A stretch of 64,000 bases of DNA, taken from an uncultured Methanoregula sp. GTDB taxonomy: Archaea; Halobacteriota; Methanomicrobia; Methanomicrobiales; Methanospirillaceae. The position numbers and the translations under genes were made by a program. Below, piece after piece: positions 34,651-44,082 of this stretch. The stretch covers positions 1,282,153-1,346,152 of the forward strand of contig NZ_OY759744.1 in NCBI RefSeq assembly GCF_963662735.1. Reading direction: 5' to 3'. The stretch's first letter is position 1. Each line of letters starts with the position of its first letter. Below the pieces are notes generated by a model. That model saw only the letters and a list, made by a program, of their open reading frames with translations. It searched no databases and was not told where the DNA came from.

Positions 34651-34929
34651 ATGATCCCCCCAGCGGAATTTGCCGGCTTTCTTATCGCCTATGGTGTTCT
34701 CAACATTGTTGTCTTCTGCATCTATGCCCATGACAAGATCAAGGCAAAACGAAATGCATGGCGGACCAGCGAGGGAGTGCTGCTCGCCATTGCCCTTGTT
34801 GGTCCCTTTGGTGCATTTGCGGCAATGATTCTCTTTCATCACAAGACCCGGAAGGCACGGTTCTTTCTTGTCCCCGTCTTCCTCTGTATCCACCTTATCC
34901 TTGCAGGGTATATTCTCCTACAAATGTAG
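34651..34929 (+). CDS. DUF1294 small membrane protein
   Basis: 92 residues, three membrane helices with the family sequence YAHDKIKAKRNAWRTSE after the first helix and FHHKTRKARF between the second and third. Function unknown. Confidence 0.85.
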   Translation: MIPPAEFAGFLIAYGVLNIVVFCIYAHDKIKAKRNAWRTSEGVLLAIALVGPFGAFAAMILFHHKTRKARFFLVPVFLCIHLILAGYILLQM

Positions 34930-35048
34930 CCCTGTCAATTCCCCTCAGGTATATCCCGTTTGAGGTCGCGTGGCGTTTGGCGACATGGGCGCGTCCCGCA
35001 CTGTCGGACCATGCTTCTTTAATACCGGGCTTTTCCTAACGTTCTAGG

Positions 35049-35534
35049 ATGAGAACCAACAGACACCGCTATTTTCTCGACCTTGCTGCCCGGTGCGCCC
35101 GCCAGGGCACGTGCCTGCGTAGGAACTTTGGCGCAATCATTGTCGATGAATACAATACGATCGTTTCTACGGGATATACCGGGGCACCGCGCAAGCAGAT
35201 GGACTGCACGGAGCTGAACCGCTGCTGGAGAAAAGAGCACAATATTCCTTCCGGGTCCAACTATGAGCGGTGCCGGAGTGTCCATGCCGAGATGAATGCG
35301 CTCATCCAGGCCGGGAAGAGTGCCCGGGGCTGCACGCTCTATCTTTCGGGGTTTGACGTGGAGACCAGCGAGACCACCCTTATCTGGCCCTGCTTCCTCT
35401 GCTCGAAGATGATCGTGAACAGCGGCATATCGAATGTCATTATGCGGACCGGTGAGGATTCCTATAAAGAGATGGACCCTATGGTCCTCTACCAGATGCG
35501 GAGCAGGGAATCGCTGGGCGAGGATGCGAAATAA
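35049..35534 (+). CDS. dCMP deaminase
   Basis: Zinc deaminase converting dCMP to dUMP, feeding thymidylate synthesis; 161 residues. Zinc and catalytic motifs: SVHAEMNAL (His and Glu) and PCFLCSKMI (two Cys). Additional cysteines near residues 12-65 match the second zinc site of the ComEB/dCMP deaminase group. A TTTAATA promoter box lies about 30 bases upstream. Cytidine deaminase is unlikely because of length and the NYERCRSVHAE segment. Confidence 0.9.
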   Translation: MRTNRHRYFLDLAARCARQGTCLRRNFGAIIVDEYNTIVSTGYTGAPRKQMDCTELNRCWRKEHNIPSGSNYERCRSVHAEMNALIQAGKSARGCTLYLSGFDVETSETTLIWPCFLCSKMIVNSGISNVIMRTGEDSYKEMDPMVLYQMRSRESLGEDAK

Positions 35535-35663
35535 CTTTTCCGGATACTGAAGCATTTTACAAAACGATCCGGGGTATTATCCGGCACTTCAATGTCCCTG
35601 TCTTACAGGAGTCATGATCACGGAGGCCCGGATGCAGGGATTCTCACCTGACATCCAAAGTCG

Positions 35664-35765
35664 GGTTATAGGGGGACCCCCCCTCCCCCCCCTCCCAAAA
35701 TTTTCGACCAGGGGGGGTGACCCCCCTACCTCTTTCAAAGCGACTGGGGGGCAGGCCCCCCCTCA
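35664..35765. repeat. G/C-run repeat, copy 1
   Basis: A G-run/C-run pair, a C-run, an AAAATTTTCGACC core, then GGGGGGGTGACCCCCC, CTCTTTCAAAG and a final GGGGGGCAGGCCCCCC palindrome. Copy 2 repeats the order with small changes. It could fold into strong hairpins or G-quadruplexes. Confidence 0.7.
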
Positions 35766-35888
35766 TGTTCGCGGGAAATGTGAACTCCCACTCATTTTCG
35801 GGAAGCTTCACAAAACGCTTCTCACGCTGGAATATCTATGCGAAATTCCGGTAATACGTATGCAAAACCTGGGGTGCTACTCACATTT

Positions 35889-35996
35889 GGGGAGGGGGGT
35901 CTACCCCCCACCCCCCCACCATAAAAATTTCAACAGGGGGGGTGACCCCCCTCCTCTTTCAAAGTGACGGGGGGGCAGGCCCCCATCCGGCAACCG
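35889..35996. repeat. G/C-run repeat, copy 2
   Basis: Same order of elements as copy 1: G-run and C-run, C-runs, AAAAATTTCAACA core, GGGGGGGTGACCCCCC, CTCTTTCAAAG and GGGGGGGCAGGCCCCC. The copies are about 225 bases apart in the same orientation. Confidence 0.7.
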
Positions 35997-36100
35997 GCCC
36001 GGCATGCGTATTCCCGTCGGAGAATGGCATAATGAGGTGTTACGTTCAGTAAAAAATGCGGGTAATGGGGGTGGGGGGCAGGGGGGGTGCCCGGTTCTGT

Positions 36101-36122
36101 AAAAAAGATCGGGATCTTTTTT
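36101..36122. terminator. A/T-ended inverted repeat with T-run
   Basis: AAAAAAGATC, two bases, then GATCTTTTTT, followed by more T. Works as a bidirectional poly-T/hairpin terminator; it lies 178 bases beyond the stop of the zinc-ribbon gene. Confidence 0.45.
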
Positions 36123-36299
36123 TTTTAAAAGCCTGTCATTTAGTTCTGTACCGATACCTATGCATTTTTTCGAATTTTTGCACGCCCGGTTCCTGAAAAA
36201 ACCACAAACCGCTGGTAGCCTGGAACCGTGACTGAAAAGAGCGGCTGTGCTCTTGAGGAAAAACGCAGGAAAGCTAAATTGAGAAAGAGTGTAAAAAAT

Positions 36300-36482
36300 T
36301 TAGAACCGGGGTTTCCGGTGCTTCGGGAGGCAGTCACGGCAATAAACCGGGCGGCCTTCGGTTGGCTTGAAGGGAACTTCACATTCCTTTCCGCAGTCTG
36401 AACAGGTGCATTTTGTCATTTCACGCGGGCCGCCGAAGTCTCTGGGACCTCTGCTGCCACCAAAATTATTCGATCCGAACAT
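36300..36482 (-). CDS. CxxC-x17-CxxC zinc-ribbon protein
   Basis: 60 residues. Gly/Arg-rich N-terminus (GGSRGPRDFGGPRE), then a zinc ribbon with two CxxC knuckles (CSDCGKECEVPF and YCRDCLP) 17 residues apart, ending in a basic tail. This matches the known CxxC-x17-CxxC domain family, small proteins thought to bind RNA or DNA. A TTATAC box upstream fits a promoter. Confidence 0.8.
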   Translation of the reverse strand: MFGSNNFGGSRGPRDFGGPREMTKCTCSDCGKECEVPFKPTEGRPVYCRDCLPKHRKPRF

Positions 36483-36841
36483 GGTTATTTCTCATACAGT
36501 CGTTTGTATAACTGTGTTACAATAGATGATGCCAGAGTATAATAAGCAGTGTGTTGGGATACAGGAAAATCAAGGGGGTGTGAAGGTTTAACCCTGTTTT
36601 TTTTAAAACCCTCGCGTGATCAATGATGACCCTGATTGCATCGATCCTGGCAGGTATCGTCAGGCAACGCAGCCCCGTTCGGGTGGTAAAGTCCAAATCT
36701 GGCATACCCAGCGTTTCTCCAGTTAAACGTATAACGGGCTTTCGTTCAGGAAAACCCGGTCCGGCCCACAATGACGGCTCTTACGCGCACTGGGGTGCCG
36801 CAGTGGTTTTCGCAACAAAGCGAAGAGTGGTGCCATTCCTC
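36483..36841. other. Intergenic region, nothing seen
   Basis: About 360 bases with a T8/A4 stretch near 36597-36606. Overlapping frames (36517-36771 minus, 36623-36967 plus) show no ribosome binding site or family likeness. Confidence 0.5.
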
Positions 36842-37351
36842 TTATTGTGCCCGGTCGCTCCGAATCTCGGTATAGATCGAAACCAGCGAAAGGCTGATCA
36901 GGTTGAGGGTGGTTGCAGCGTACCACAGCGCCGACTCAGGCGGGGAGAGGCGGGCTATCCACCCTGACCAGAGCATGGCGCAGATGATGGAGAACGCAAG
37001 GAGCGTGTCCACAGCAAGGAAGATCAGCGGCATACCGAAGATCCTCCCCAGCTGGGCGATAGTGCAGTATTCGAAACGCGCCGGGATGTGGAGGAGGTCG
37101 AGGGTGGATCTCCCCGCATTCATGAGAAGATCTGCCATTGCCCAGACAACGACTGCGCCCCCGATCACGAAGACCGCGCCACCTTCCTTCATCCCGATCC
37201 TCATGGCAGATAGGCCAAACAGGAGCTTGAACGCGCAGAAGGGCATACCTATGGTGAAACTGAGAAAAAACGGCCTCTGGAAAAACCGCTGGATCGTATC
37301 CGATCTGTCCGTACCCTTTTCCGCTGCCGTGTCGTGAACCTCTTGTGTCAT
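36842..37351 (-). CDS. Four- to five-helix membrane protein, unknown
   Basis: 169 residues: charged cytoplasmic N-terminus of about 25 residues, then about four hydrophobic helices and a short charged C-terminus. No family recognised. The hydrophobic pattern and an ATG at the right place support a real gene. Confidence 0.6.
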   Translation of the reverse strand: MTQEVHDTAAEKGTDRSDTIQRFFQRPFFLSFTIGMPFCAFKLLFGLSAMRIGMKEGGAVFVIGGAVVVWAMADLLMNAGRSTLDLLHIPARFEYCTIAQLGRIFGMPLIFLAVDTLLAFSIICAMLWSGWIARLSPPESALWYAATTLNLISLSLVSIYTEIRSDRAQ

Positions 37352-37493
37352 GGCTGGACTGCTGTGATCAAGAAATACTACGCCGGAATGTAATAAGGGA
37401 ATCGGGTTCCCCGCGATCCCGGTATATAACCTCTATCGCAAACAACAATTAACCATAGCAGAGAAAATACTAGAGACCTTAAAGGTGAAAACA

Positions 37494-37910
37494 ATGGGAA
37501 TTTTTGACAAATTAACCGGAAGCAAACCAGTAACGCTCAACCCGAAATCAGCACTCGTCCTTTCCGCCATCACGGTCATTGCCGCTGACGGTGTTATCGA
37601 TGAAGCAGAGATCAACGATCTGGCAAAGATTGTCCGCGGCGACCGCAAGTCCATCGACACCGCCATGGCGGTCCTGAAGGCCAACAAGTTCCCCGGCGTC
37701 ATTGATATGGTTGCAGCAGTGCTTGACGAGAAGCAGAAACTTGCAACCCTTGCAATCCTCTGCGATCTCGCCATGTCCGATGGCGTCCTTGCCGGCGAAG
37801 AGAAACAGGTTCTCCAGATGTACATGGACAAGTTCGGCGTCCAGGAAACAACCCTCAAGCCGATCATCGAAGCTATCGCTATCAAGAACGATTTCTCAAT
37901 CTTCTCATAA
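37494..37910 (+). CDS. TerB-like protein
   Basis: 138 residues, all helical, matching the tellurite-resistance TerB/TerB-like fold: two acidic EF-hand-like segments, AADGVIDEAEINDLAKIV and MSDGVLAGEEKQVLQMYM. TerB domains bind metals and act in envelope or phage-stress complexes; the role here is unknown. GGTGA lies before ATG 37494 (MGIFDKL). A T-run terminator follows immediately. Confidence 0.8.
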   Translation: MGIFDKLTGSKPVTLNPKSALVLSAITVIAADGVIDEAEINDLAKIVRGDRKSIDTAMAVLKANKFPGVIDMVAAVLDEKQKLATLAILCDLAMSDGVLAGEEKQVLQMYMDKFGVQETTLKPIIEAIAIKNDFSIFS

Positions 37911-37911
37911 C

Positions 37912-37918
37912 TTTTTTT
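37912..37918 (+). terminator. Seven-T run after terB-like gene
   Basis: T-run starting two bases after the stop codon, a clear archaeal-type terminator. Confidence 0.6.
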
Positions 37919-37963
37919 CTCCTATTTGCCAGGGAATTTATGCCAATCGCGTGATGTGCACCA

Positions 37964-38692
37964 TTAGTTTTTCCTGGCGGCAGCCCAGAGACCGGTGCCA
38001 ATGGCGATCAGCACGATGCCGGCCATCGGGTCTGACCGCGTTGGCGGCAGGGAGGGTGTCACCGGGGGAACTGTTGTTGTCGGGAATGCTGTCGCCGGTG
38101 CATATACCGGTGTCTGTTGCGTTGTGAGAGGATTCTCCGTTGTCGGGGGCATGGATTGGGGAGTAGCAGGGGTTGTCCGGGAATATACGGTCTCTTCCAC
38201 AAGGACATTTCCACTTGCAGCGGACGCCGGGTTCTCGGCTTTCACTGAGAATGACCGGGTTGCGGTTGCTGACGATGTCCGGAACAGGACGATTGCCCGC
38301 CCGTCTGCACCGGTTGTAACTCGGCCGTAATAGCTGGTGTTCGGCATTTCGGGTGACGATGCAGCGACGTCATCGAGGATTGTGCGGCCATTGCCATTGT
38401 AGTAGGCATAGGAGCCGATAGTGTACGGGCCATCGGAGGGGTCCTGCTCGACATTGTACTGGTTTCCCTGGACAACCGGGGGCTGGTCGCCCGGTTTACC
38501 GCTCATGGAGTAGGTCCGGGCCAGCCAGAAGTAATAGGCTGTATTGGGGGTACAGGTGATCGTAATGGAGAACCGGCCTCCCCGTGTCAGCGTATTTGCG
38601 GAAGATCCGGTATCCGCAGAGACCGGTAAGATAACAAGAATGAAACAGAAAACCAGGAGAATAATCAGTATACATTCCGTCCGGCGCTTCAT
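37964..38692 (-). CDS. Surface protein with Thr/Pro stalk
   Basis: 242 residues. Signal peptide (ECILIILLVFCFILVILPVSA), one beta-rich domain (about 35-165) with Tyr-rich segments, a Thr/Pro-rich stalk (about 170-220) and a C-terminal membrane helix ending in Arg-Lys-Asn. Common layout for methanogen surface proteins. The ATG at 38692 has GGAGG upstream. Confidence 0.78.
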   Translation of the reverse strand: MKRRTECILIILLVFCFILVILPVSADTGSSANTLTRGGRFSITITCTPNTAYYFWLARTYSMSGKPGDQPPVVQGNQYNVEQDPSDGPYTIGSYAYYNGNGRTILDDVAASSPEMPNTSYYGRVTTGADGRAIVLFRTSSATATRSFSVKAENPASAASGNVLVEETVYSRTTPATPQSMPPTTENPLTTQQTPVYAPATAFPTTTVPPVTPSLPPTRSDPMAGIVLIAIGTGLWAAARKN

Positions 38693-38828
38693 ACTTTTCC
38701 CTCCAGTACGTTGGTAATTATGTGGAATGGCATTTCCTGATGTAAAAAGGATTGGTTGCTCCCCTCGCATGTTCTCTCAGGAACCCCGCAGTCAGAATCT
38801 TTTAAATGCCCGGAGCTGATTACAGATT

Positions 38829-39119
38829 ATGTCCCCCCGACACCAGTCTCCGGAAGGGAAGACCCCAAAGAAAGTCCCCCCGAAAAAAGGGCCCGGCATG
38901 GACCGGGACCGTCATCTTGAGGATGCCCGGCACCATCCTCTCGATCACCCGCTTCCGCATCCTCCCCATAAGACGCTCAGAAAGCCGGTCCTGCCCAAAG
39001 ACCATACCACTCATACCCGTCCGCATGAAGAAGCGCTGGGTCCTCACACGGATAAACCCGGTCCGATCACGCCGGCCAAACAGATCATCCGGGCCGGTAC
39101 AAAAAATAAGCTGAAATAA
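38829..39119 (+). CDS. Basic Pro/His-rich small protein, unknown
   Basis: 96 residues, very rich in Pro, His, Lys and Arg, no hydrophobic segment. A TTTTAAAT box (38800-38807) lies 22-29 bases before the ATG, as for a leaderless archaeal transcript. Overlapping frames on both strands exist, so the call rests on the promoter position. If real, it may bind nucleic acid or metal. Confidence 0.45.
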   Translation: MSPRHQSPEGKTPKKVPPKKGPGMDRDRHLEDARHHPLDHPLPHPPHKTLRKPVLPKDHTTHTRPHEEALGPHTDKPGPITPAKQIIRAGTKNKLK

Positions 39120-39562
39120 TTCCTTAACATCTGAACAGCCGTTCAACCCTTTTTTCCCCTGCGCCTGGGACTACCGCAGGTTCCATTTTGTCCCTGACGG
39201 GATCACCAATCCGTGTTGTCACGAAACATGGATTTCTCTTATTGATCCCGGCATTGTATAAACCCATATATGGTTTATAGCGATCTTTCGGTGCACTTTT
39301 TTGCTCTCTGGTGCGTACGTTGCAGGGACAACGATCATCTTTTCCATTCCCGTAATTTCCCGGAAACGCCTTGCATCAGGAAATGTTTAAATGGGAAATA
39401 CACGGGGAATATTCCATCCCGGTTCCTGAAAAGCCCGAATTGGAGAAATAGTTCTGGCAGGGGAAATGAGTTTTCAGGATTTTACTGGAATTCTTCCGGT
39501 TCCGGTTGAATCCGGCTAATTAAGAATCCTTTTATACCCCTTTCCTTCCACTGGAAAAAACG

Positions 39563-39598
39563 TTTATATAGCCCGAATATTGTAAAGAAGTCTTTACA
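39563..39598 (+). promoter_or_regulatory. TATA box with start-site inverted repeat
   Basis: TTTATATA at 39563-39570 is a near-consensus archaeal TATA box. About 20 bases downstream, at the expected transcription start, lies the perfect inverted repeat TGTAAAGAAGTCTTTACA (39581-39598), well placed for repressor binding. Confidence 0.6.
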
Positions 39599-39717
39599 TG
39601 CCTTTTCCCAGTACGGATTTATGCATGATCTCCAAGCGGATATTGACTGGAAACCGGGGTTTTTGCTATGGAAAAATAGATCCCGGCCCTGTATGCCCCA
39701 CCGATCTCATGATATAA
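39598..39717 (+). CDS. Possible 39-residue leaderless gene
   Basis: The ATG overlaps the last base of the inverted repeat, about 28 bases after the TATA box. Starts MPFPSTDLCMISKR and contains three cysteines. No relatives recognised. Support comes only from the promoter. Confidence 0.3.
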   Translation: MPFPSTDLCMISKRILTGNRGFCYGKIDPGPVCPTDLMI

Positions 39718-39901
39718 CGGGAACACGTACTCTTCTTCATTACTTCCACTGTTCCCCCCATTGAACCCTGTCCCTGTCCAAAACTTACCTGTTCGAGGCA
39801 CGGCAACTGCGATGCGTGCAGAACCTCCCGCAGCTTACGGGGGAGTGTGCCATTCTGTATGCGAAAGAAGCCCTCGTTCTTCTCATCCCTGAAAAAAATC
39901 T

Positions 39902-40570
39902 TCAGGTATACCTGATCCCCCTTTTGCTCATGTGAATAAGGGCTGCTGCACCGGCAATGGCCAGGAGTCCCGCCAGTGCATTTGTCGTTGCGGTATATGT
40001 GGGAGCAAAGAGCGAACCTCCCTGGCCGGACCATCCTGCCACCACCAGAAATACTCCCATGACTCCGAGTATTCCTGCACCAATCTGGTAATAGACGGGC
40101 CGTGATGGCATCATCCCGGTCATACCCGCCACGATTACCAGCGATGCCATAAAGAAAAGCCATTCCGATGGCGATGCAATCTCCAGCCAGAGATAATAGC
40201 CAGTATAGTCAGGAACCGGCAACAGGGGAAACGGCCCCATGAACGGGAAGAACCATGTCTGCAGTGACTGCCACATTGAATCGAAGATCTGGTGGAAGAA
40301 GACACTGCAGGCAAAAGCGACACCGAGGAGCGTGTTCCTGTAGTGGAACAGCATCAGAGCAACGAGTAATACTGTGAAGACGAATATGAGGCAGTGGCCA
40401 ATCGTTCTCCCGCTGCCCAGCGCAGGTATGAGTAACGCAAGCGGCTTGTCGATGAGATCCGGCAGGAGTGCCCCGATAACGCAGAGAGGGACAACCCGGC
40501 GGTCACCCGTTATCCCCAAAAAGGCAAGGCCCAGCAGGAGCCCGAGAAATGCGTGGGCGACAGCAAACAT
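39902..40570 (-). CDS. DUF457/YdjM-type membrane-bound hydrolase
   Basis: 222 residues, about six membrane helices. Metal-ligand candidates of the family are seen: His in MFAVAHAFLG, Asp in GALLPDLIDK, His in GRTIGHC and His/Asp in FFHQIFDSMW. The YdjM/DUF457 family are predicted membrane metal-dependent hydrolases; the substrate is unknown. Confidence 0.8.
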   Translation of the reverse strand: MFAVAHAFLGLLLGLAFLGITGDRRVVPLCVIGALLPDLIDKPLALLIPALGSGRTIGHCLIFVFTVLLVALMLFHYRNTLLGVAFACSVFFHQIFDSMWQSLQTWFFPFMGPFPLLPVPDYTGYYLWLEIASPSEWLFFMASLVIVAGMTGMMPSRPVYYQIGAGILGVMGVFLVVAGWSGQGGSLFAPTYTATTNALAGLLAIAGAAALIHMSKRGIRYT

Positions 40571-40676
40571 CCCGGAAAATTGCGTTGCGCGGGTTTATAA
40601 TCCCGCCACAGAAACCTGCAGGCTTCCTGAAGGGAAACGTTGATGCCTGTAATAATCCATTCAGGAGTATACTCCG

Positions 40677-40937
40677 GTGGATGAGATGCTCACCAGCCAC
40701 GAACTTCTCCTTAAGTACTGGCACGATGCCCGCTACTCATTTTCAGAAATTATTGTGTGCTATGTTGACCGGGGAGCTCTTGGCGACCGGTCGTGTGCCA
40801 TGGGTAAGGATATACGGGCGCTGGAAGGGTATTATTTTGAGATCGCCACTGGCAGGGATTCGAAGTACATCCCCTATCACCGGATCCGGAAAATAACGTA
40901 CGCGGGCGAGACTGTCTGGGAGCACCAGATGGGGTAA
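40677..40937 (+). CDS. UPF0248/DUF504 family protein
   Basis: 86 residues. Segments YVDRGALGDRSC, IRALEGYYFEI and IPYHRIRKITYAGE match DUF504, a small archaeal family of unknown function, sometimes linked to RNA-related genes. GTG at 40677 with GGAG nine bases upstream; ATG 40686 is an alternative. Confidence 0.85.
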   Translation: MDEMLTSHELLLKYWHDARYSFSEIIVCYVDRGALGDRSCAMGKDIRALEGYYFEIATGRDSKYIPYHRIRKITYAGETVWEHQMG

Positions 40938-41011
40938 GGAACTCTTTTCGTGCCGGATTTTTCACTCCCGGTTCTTCATCTTTCCCGGCTCACCCCGGTA
41001 ATTATTATCCT

Positions 41012-41728
41012 TTAATCTCTGCAGATCCAGTGTTCTTCGAACGCATCGTCAAAAAACACCATCACCCGGAGTTTTTTGCCTTTGGCAAAGGCCCGCATCT
41101 GGTCGTCATACACTTTCTGCACGTGCCGCAGGTTATGGCGGGCAAAACAGGCCTGGATGCATTCAAGAAACCGGGTTTCCTGGATAAGGAACGCGTTCTC
41201 GTACTCCTTGGTCTCCCGTGCCAGAGCAAGGGCGTCCTCTTCTGAAATCTCCCCGTGGTATTCCCCGTGGTTATCGAGCCCCGAGAACTGCCGCCAGTCA
41301 ACCTTGCCATATTCATCCGGCTCCCGGTGAAGCATGTAAGGATACACCCGGCAGATGGCAAAGCGGCGATCGTAAATCCTACACCTGCCGTTTTCAAGGA
41401 AATAACAGGAACCGGCTTCATCGTCTTTTATTTTCAGGGCATACCCGGAGACATAGAATGTACCGTTCTGGTCGCAGAACTCCGGATCCGGTGCGGGTTC
41501 GAGGGCTTCCGGATCGATCTCCCTGACTGTTTTCACGTCATTATCGAGAAGGAAGACATGGCCATTGAAAGAGCGGGTGCAGCACTTCGCGCAGTTCGTG
41601 CACGAGAAGCCGATCTCCCGGATGATACCGGCGAGTTTATCCACGGGGTAGGAAAAGAGGCTGTTTCTCTCCTGGGTCAGGGCCGCGATACGGTAGGGGA
41701 TAGGTATTAGGGAAATAGTAACCACCAC
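41012..41728 (-). CDS. YkgJ-family Fe/Zn-binding protein (long form)
   Basis: 238 residues; longer and more distant than the other two YkgJ proteins here. The cluster CTNCAKCC lies near residues 43-50, followed by CYFLENGRCRIYDRRFAICRVYP. The C-terminal 100 residues are helical and charged. Weak start (GTG 41728); a later start is possible since the first 30 residues are not conserved-looking. Confidence 0.8.
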   Translation of the reverse strand: MVVTISLIPIPYRIAALTQERNSLFSYPVDKLAGIIREIGFSCTNCAKCCTRSFNGHVFLLDNDVKTVREIDPEALEPAPDPEFCDQNGTFYVSGYALKIKDDEAGSCYFLENGRCRIYDRRFAICRVYPYMLHREPDEYGKVDWRQFSGLDNHGEYHGEISEEDALALARETKEYENAFLIQETRFLECIQACFARHNLRHVQKVYDDQMRAFAKGKKLRVMVFFDDAFEEHWICRD

Positions 41729-41842
41729 GCCAGTGCAGGAATATTGGGGGTGCCGGCTCTTCTTCTTTTGGAGGGACCGTTTTCCGGATATCAGAAATTC
41801 AGGGCCGGTGGATCCTACCCTACCTGTTCTCCGTGAAACGGT

Positions 41843-42274
41843 TTATTTAACCACGAGAACTTTGCAGCCGGCAAGACGTATGATACTTTCTGCAACACTG
41901 CCAAGGAGGATTCGCTCGATTCCTTTCTTCCCCTGCGTGCCGATCACGATCAGGTCAATTTTTTCTGCAGTTGCGAAGCGCACGATTTCCTGTGCAGGTT
42001 TGCCTTCTATTACGGTGGTCTTCACCTCAATGTTGCCGGCAAGGGATCGGACTCGTTTCAGCGCCTGCTCTGCTTCGGCCTTGATCACGCGGTACGTGTC
42101 CCCCATAACCACGTCCGCAGAAGCGGATTCGAATGTGCCTGCGTCGATTACATAGACCGCATTGAGGGTCGCCCCGCACCCCGCGGCGATACGGATCGCT
42201 TCCTCCACAGCCGTTGTGTTCCGGTCGGACCCGTCAGTTGCAACCAGTATATTCGTAAACAATTTTTCAGCCAT
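41843..42274 (-). CDS. Universal stress protein UspA family
   Basis: 143 residues, UspA fold: N-terminal strand NILVATDGSD and the ATP-binding signature G-x2-G-x9-G-(S) in the segment starting GTQGKKGIERILLG. Binds ATP. The ATG at 42274 sits nine bases after GGAGG. It starts 29 bases after the MFS gene in the same direction, so likely the second gene of that operon. Confidence 0.9.
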   Translation of the reverse strand: MAEKLFTNILVATDGSDRNTTAVEEAIRIAAGCGATLNAVYVIDAGTFESASADVVMGDTYRVIKAEAEQALKRVRSLAGNIEVKTTVIEGKPAQEIVRFATAEKIDLIVIGTQGKKGIERILLGSVAESIIRLAGCKVLVVK

Positions 42275-42303
42275 CCTCATCAGCCTCCATTTGTTACCTA
42301 CCG

Positions 42304-44082
42304 TCATTCCCGGTTGTTTTTATAATCTTCCTGTACCGGCGCTGCAGTATCCGTCACTTTCCCGTTCAATCCATCAGTCTCATGAACATATTTCTCTCCC
42401 CGCATGGCGCAGAGCAGTGCTGCTGCAAACGAGAGGAGCGCGCCAATGTAAAATGTAAGAGCAAGGGATGGCATGAACGCGTGGGCAAGCGTTGTCGGGA
42501 ACCAGGTAACACCGGTGAGGGTGGCAACGGTTGCCGGTGCTATCGATGCTGCAACCGCCGGTGGCATACCGGCCAGGATCATCTGGGCCGGGTTGTATCC
42601 GAGGAATGCTGCAAAGAGCGCTCCCGTGGGAGGTATTGCACTCATGGCCGGGAGGAGTGTCGCAGCGCCGATATCCTTGAGGGACGTGGCAAGGGCAAGG
42701 GGGAAATCCCGGGTCAGGCCAACCACCACTATCGTAAAGAACATACCCATGCTCACGACAAACCCTGAATTCATCAGGGTCGACATCATGCCGGAAGTGA
42801 CGCCCCGCTCGGATGGCGGAACCGAGTTCATGATCGCAGCGGCGTTCGGTGAGCCGAACATACCGTTTCCCATTCCCATGATCAGGAGTGCAATGGCAAA
42901 CGGCAGGTAATCGAAGTCATAGGGCAGCACCGCGAGGATAAGAAATGAGAATGCCACAAGGAGCATCCCTATGGTACTGATCCACCGCGAGCCGTACTTG
43001 TCCGAGAAGAACCCGGAGATCGGCCCCGTTATAACGAACCCGATAGTCAGGGGGAGCATGAAGACACCTGCCCAGAACGGCGTGGACTCGTAACTGTACC
43101 CATGGAGTGGAAGCCAGATACCCTGGAGGAGCAGGATGAGTATGATCATCACGCCTCCGCGTGCAAGAGCAGAGAGGAAGCCTGCAGCATTCCCGTAGGT
43201 AAAATTGCGGATCTTGAAGAGATCCATCTGGAACATCGGGTCCTTCACCCTCTTCTCAATGAACGGGAAGGCACACAGGAGCAGGATCCCGCAAACAAGC
43301 GATGCAATAACCCACGGGTTGCCCCAGCCCATCGGATCTTTCCCATAGGGCATCAGGGCGTAGGTTGTCCCGATGAGGAAAATTGTCAGGCCGCCAATGA
43401 ATGAAATGTTGCCCCAGATATCGATCGTGTGATCCGCTTTTTCATATTTGGGCTCTTTGAGCCGGTAGAATGCCCAGATCGTGCCAATGACTCCGAACGG
43501 GACGCTAATGAGAAAGACGTACCTCCAGTGATAGACCGCGAGTATCCCCCCGATCAGGAGACCGATGAACTGGCCGGAGAGTGCCGCCACCTGGTTGAGC
43601 CCCAGCGCCTTTCCCCGCTCGTCCGGAGGGAAAGCGTCCGTCAGGATTGCAGCGCTGTTGGAGAAAATGAAAGCCGCGCCCACGGCCTGGACCAGGCGGA
43701 AGAAGATGAGTTCGATCGCACCGGCGTCTCCTGTGTCCGGTGTCAGAAAAAGAAGGATCGAACCGATGGTAAAGATGAGAAAACCGATATTGTACAGCCT
43801 GACCCTCCCATAAATGTCGGAGAGCCGGCCAAAGCTGAGGAGGAGCGTTGCGGTTACGACTCCGTACCCCATCAGCATCCAGAGAAGATACTGGAACGAA
43901 GTGAGGGGGTTGATATTGATTCCGTTGAAGATCGCCGGGAGGGAGATTAAAATAATGCTCCCGTTCACGGCGGCCATGAACATGGCGATTGTTGTATTCG
44001 AGAGAGCTACCCATTTGTAGTGAACGCCCTTGCTGGTGACGGTATCCCCGGTTTTTTCTTCAGGCAGGCTTGTCTGGTCCAC
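42304..44082 (-). CDS. DHA2-type (14-helix) MFS transporter
   Basis: 592 residues and about 14 membrane helices, as in EmrB/QacA-type drug/H+ antiporters. Motifs: [20 protein letters not shown] between helices 2 and 3 and the [13 protein letters not shown] region in helix 5 (motif C-like). Insertion of about 80 residues of hydrophobic sequence near the C-terminus. Starts at GTG with GGAG upstream. Followed by the uspA-like gene. Confidence 0.9.
   Translation of the reverse strand: MDQTSLPEEKTGDTVTSKGVHYKWVALSNTTIAMFMAAVNGSIILISLPAIFNGININPLTSFQYLLWMLMGYGVVTATLLLSFGRLSDIYGRVRLYNIGFLIFTIGSILLFLTPDTGDAGAIELIFFRLVQAVGAAFIFSNSAAILTDAFPPDERGKALGLNQVAALSGQFIGLLIGGILAVYHWRYVFLISVPFGVIGTIWAFYRLKEPKYEKADHTIDIWGNISFIGGLTIFLIGTTYALMPYGKDPMGWGNPWVIASLVCGILLLCAFPFIEKRVKDPMFQMDLFKIRNFTYGNAAGFLSALARGGVMIILILLLQGIWLPLHGYSYESTPFWAGVFMLPLTIGFVITGPISGFFSDKYGSRWISTIGMLLVAFSFLILAVLPYDFDYLPFAIALLIMGMGNGMFGSPNAAAIMNSVPPSERGVTSGMMSTLMNSGFVVSMGMFFTIVVVGLTRDFPLALATSLKDIGAATLLPAMSAIPPTGALFAAFLGYNPAQMILAGMPPAVAASIAPATVATLTGVTWFPTTLAHAFMPSLALTFYIGALLSFAAALLCAMRGEKYVHETDGLNGKVTDTAAPVQEDYKNNRE

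Larger units (their letters stand above)
35535..36299. other. 765-base region with G/C-run repeats
   Basis: Contains two copies of a G/C-run repeat (35664-35765 and 35889-35996), a third G-rich partial copy at 36064-36092, and an A/T-ended inverted repeat (36101-36122). No gene is supported. Confidence 0.6.
39120..39901. other. 780-base region, mostly empty
   Basis: Holds a strong TATA box with an inverted repeat (39563-39598) and a possible 39-residue gene. A frame at 39270-39509 after a TATAAACC-like box is unsupported. Confidence 0.5.

Noticed and set aside
39270..39509. 79-codon frame after a TATA-like stretch
   Set aside because: Composition random-looking and no ribosome binding site; kept only as a remark in the gap entry.
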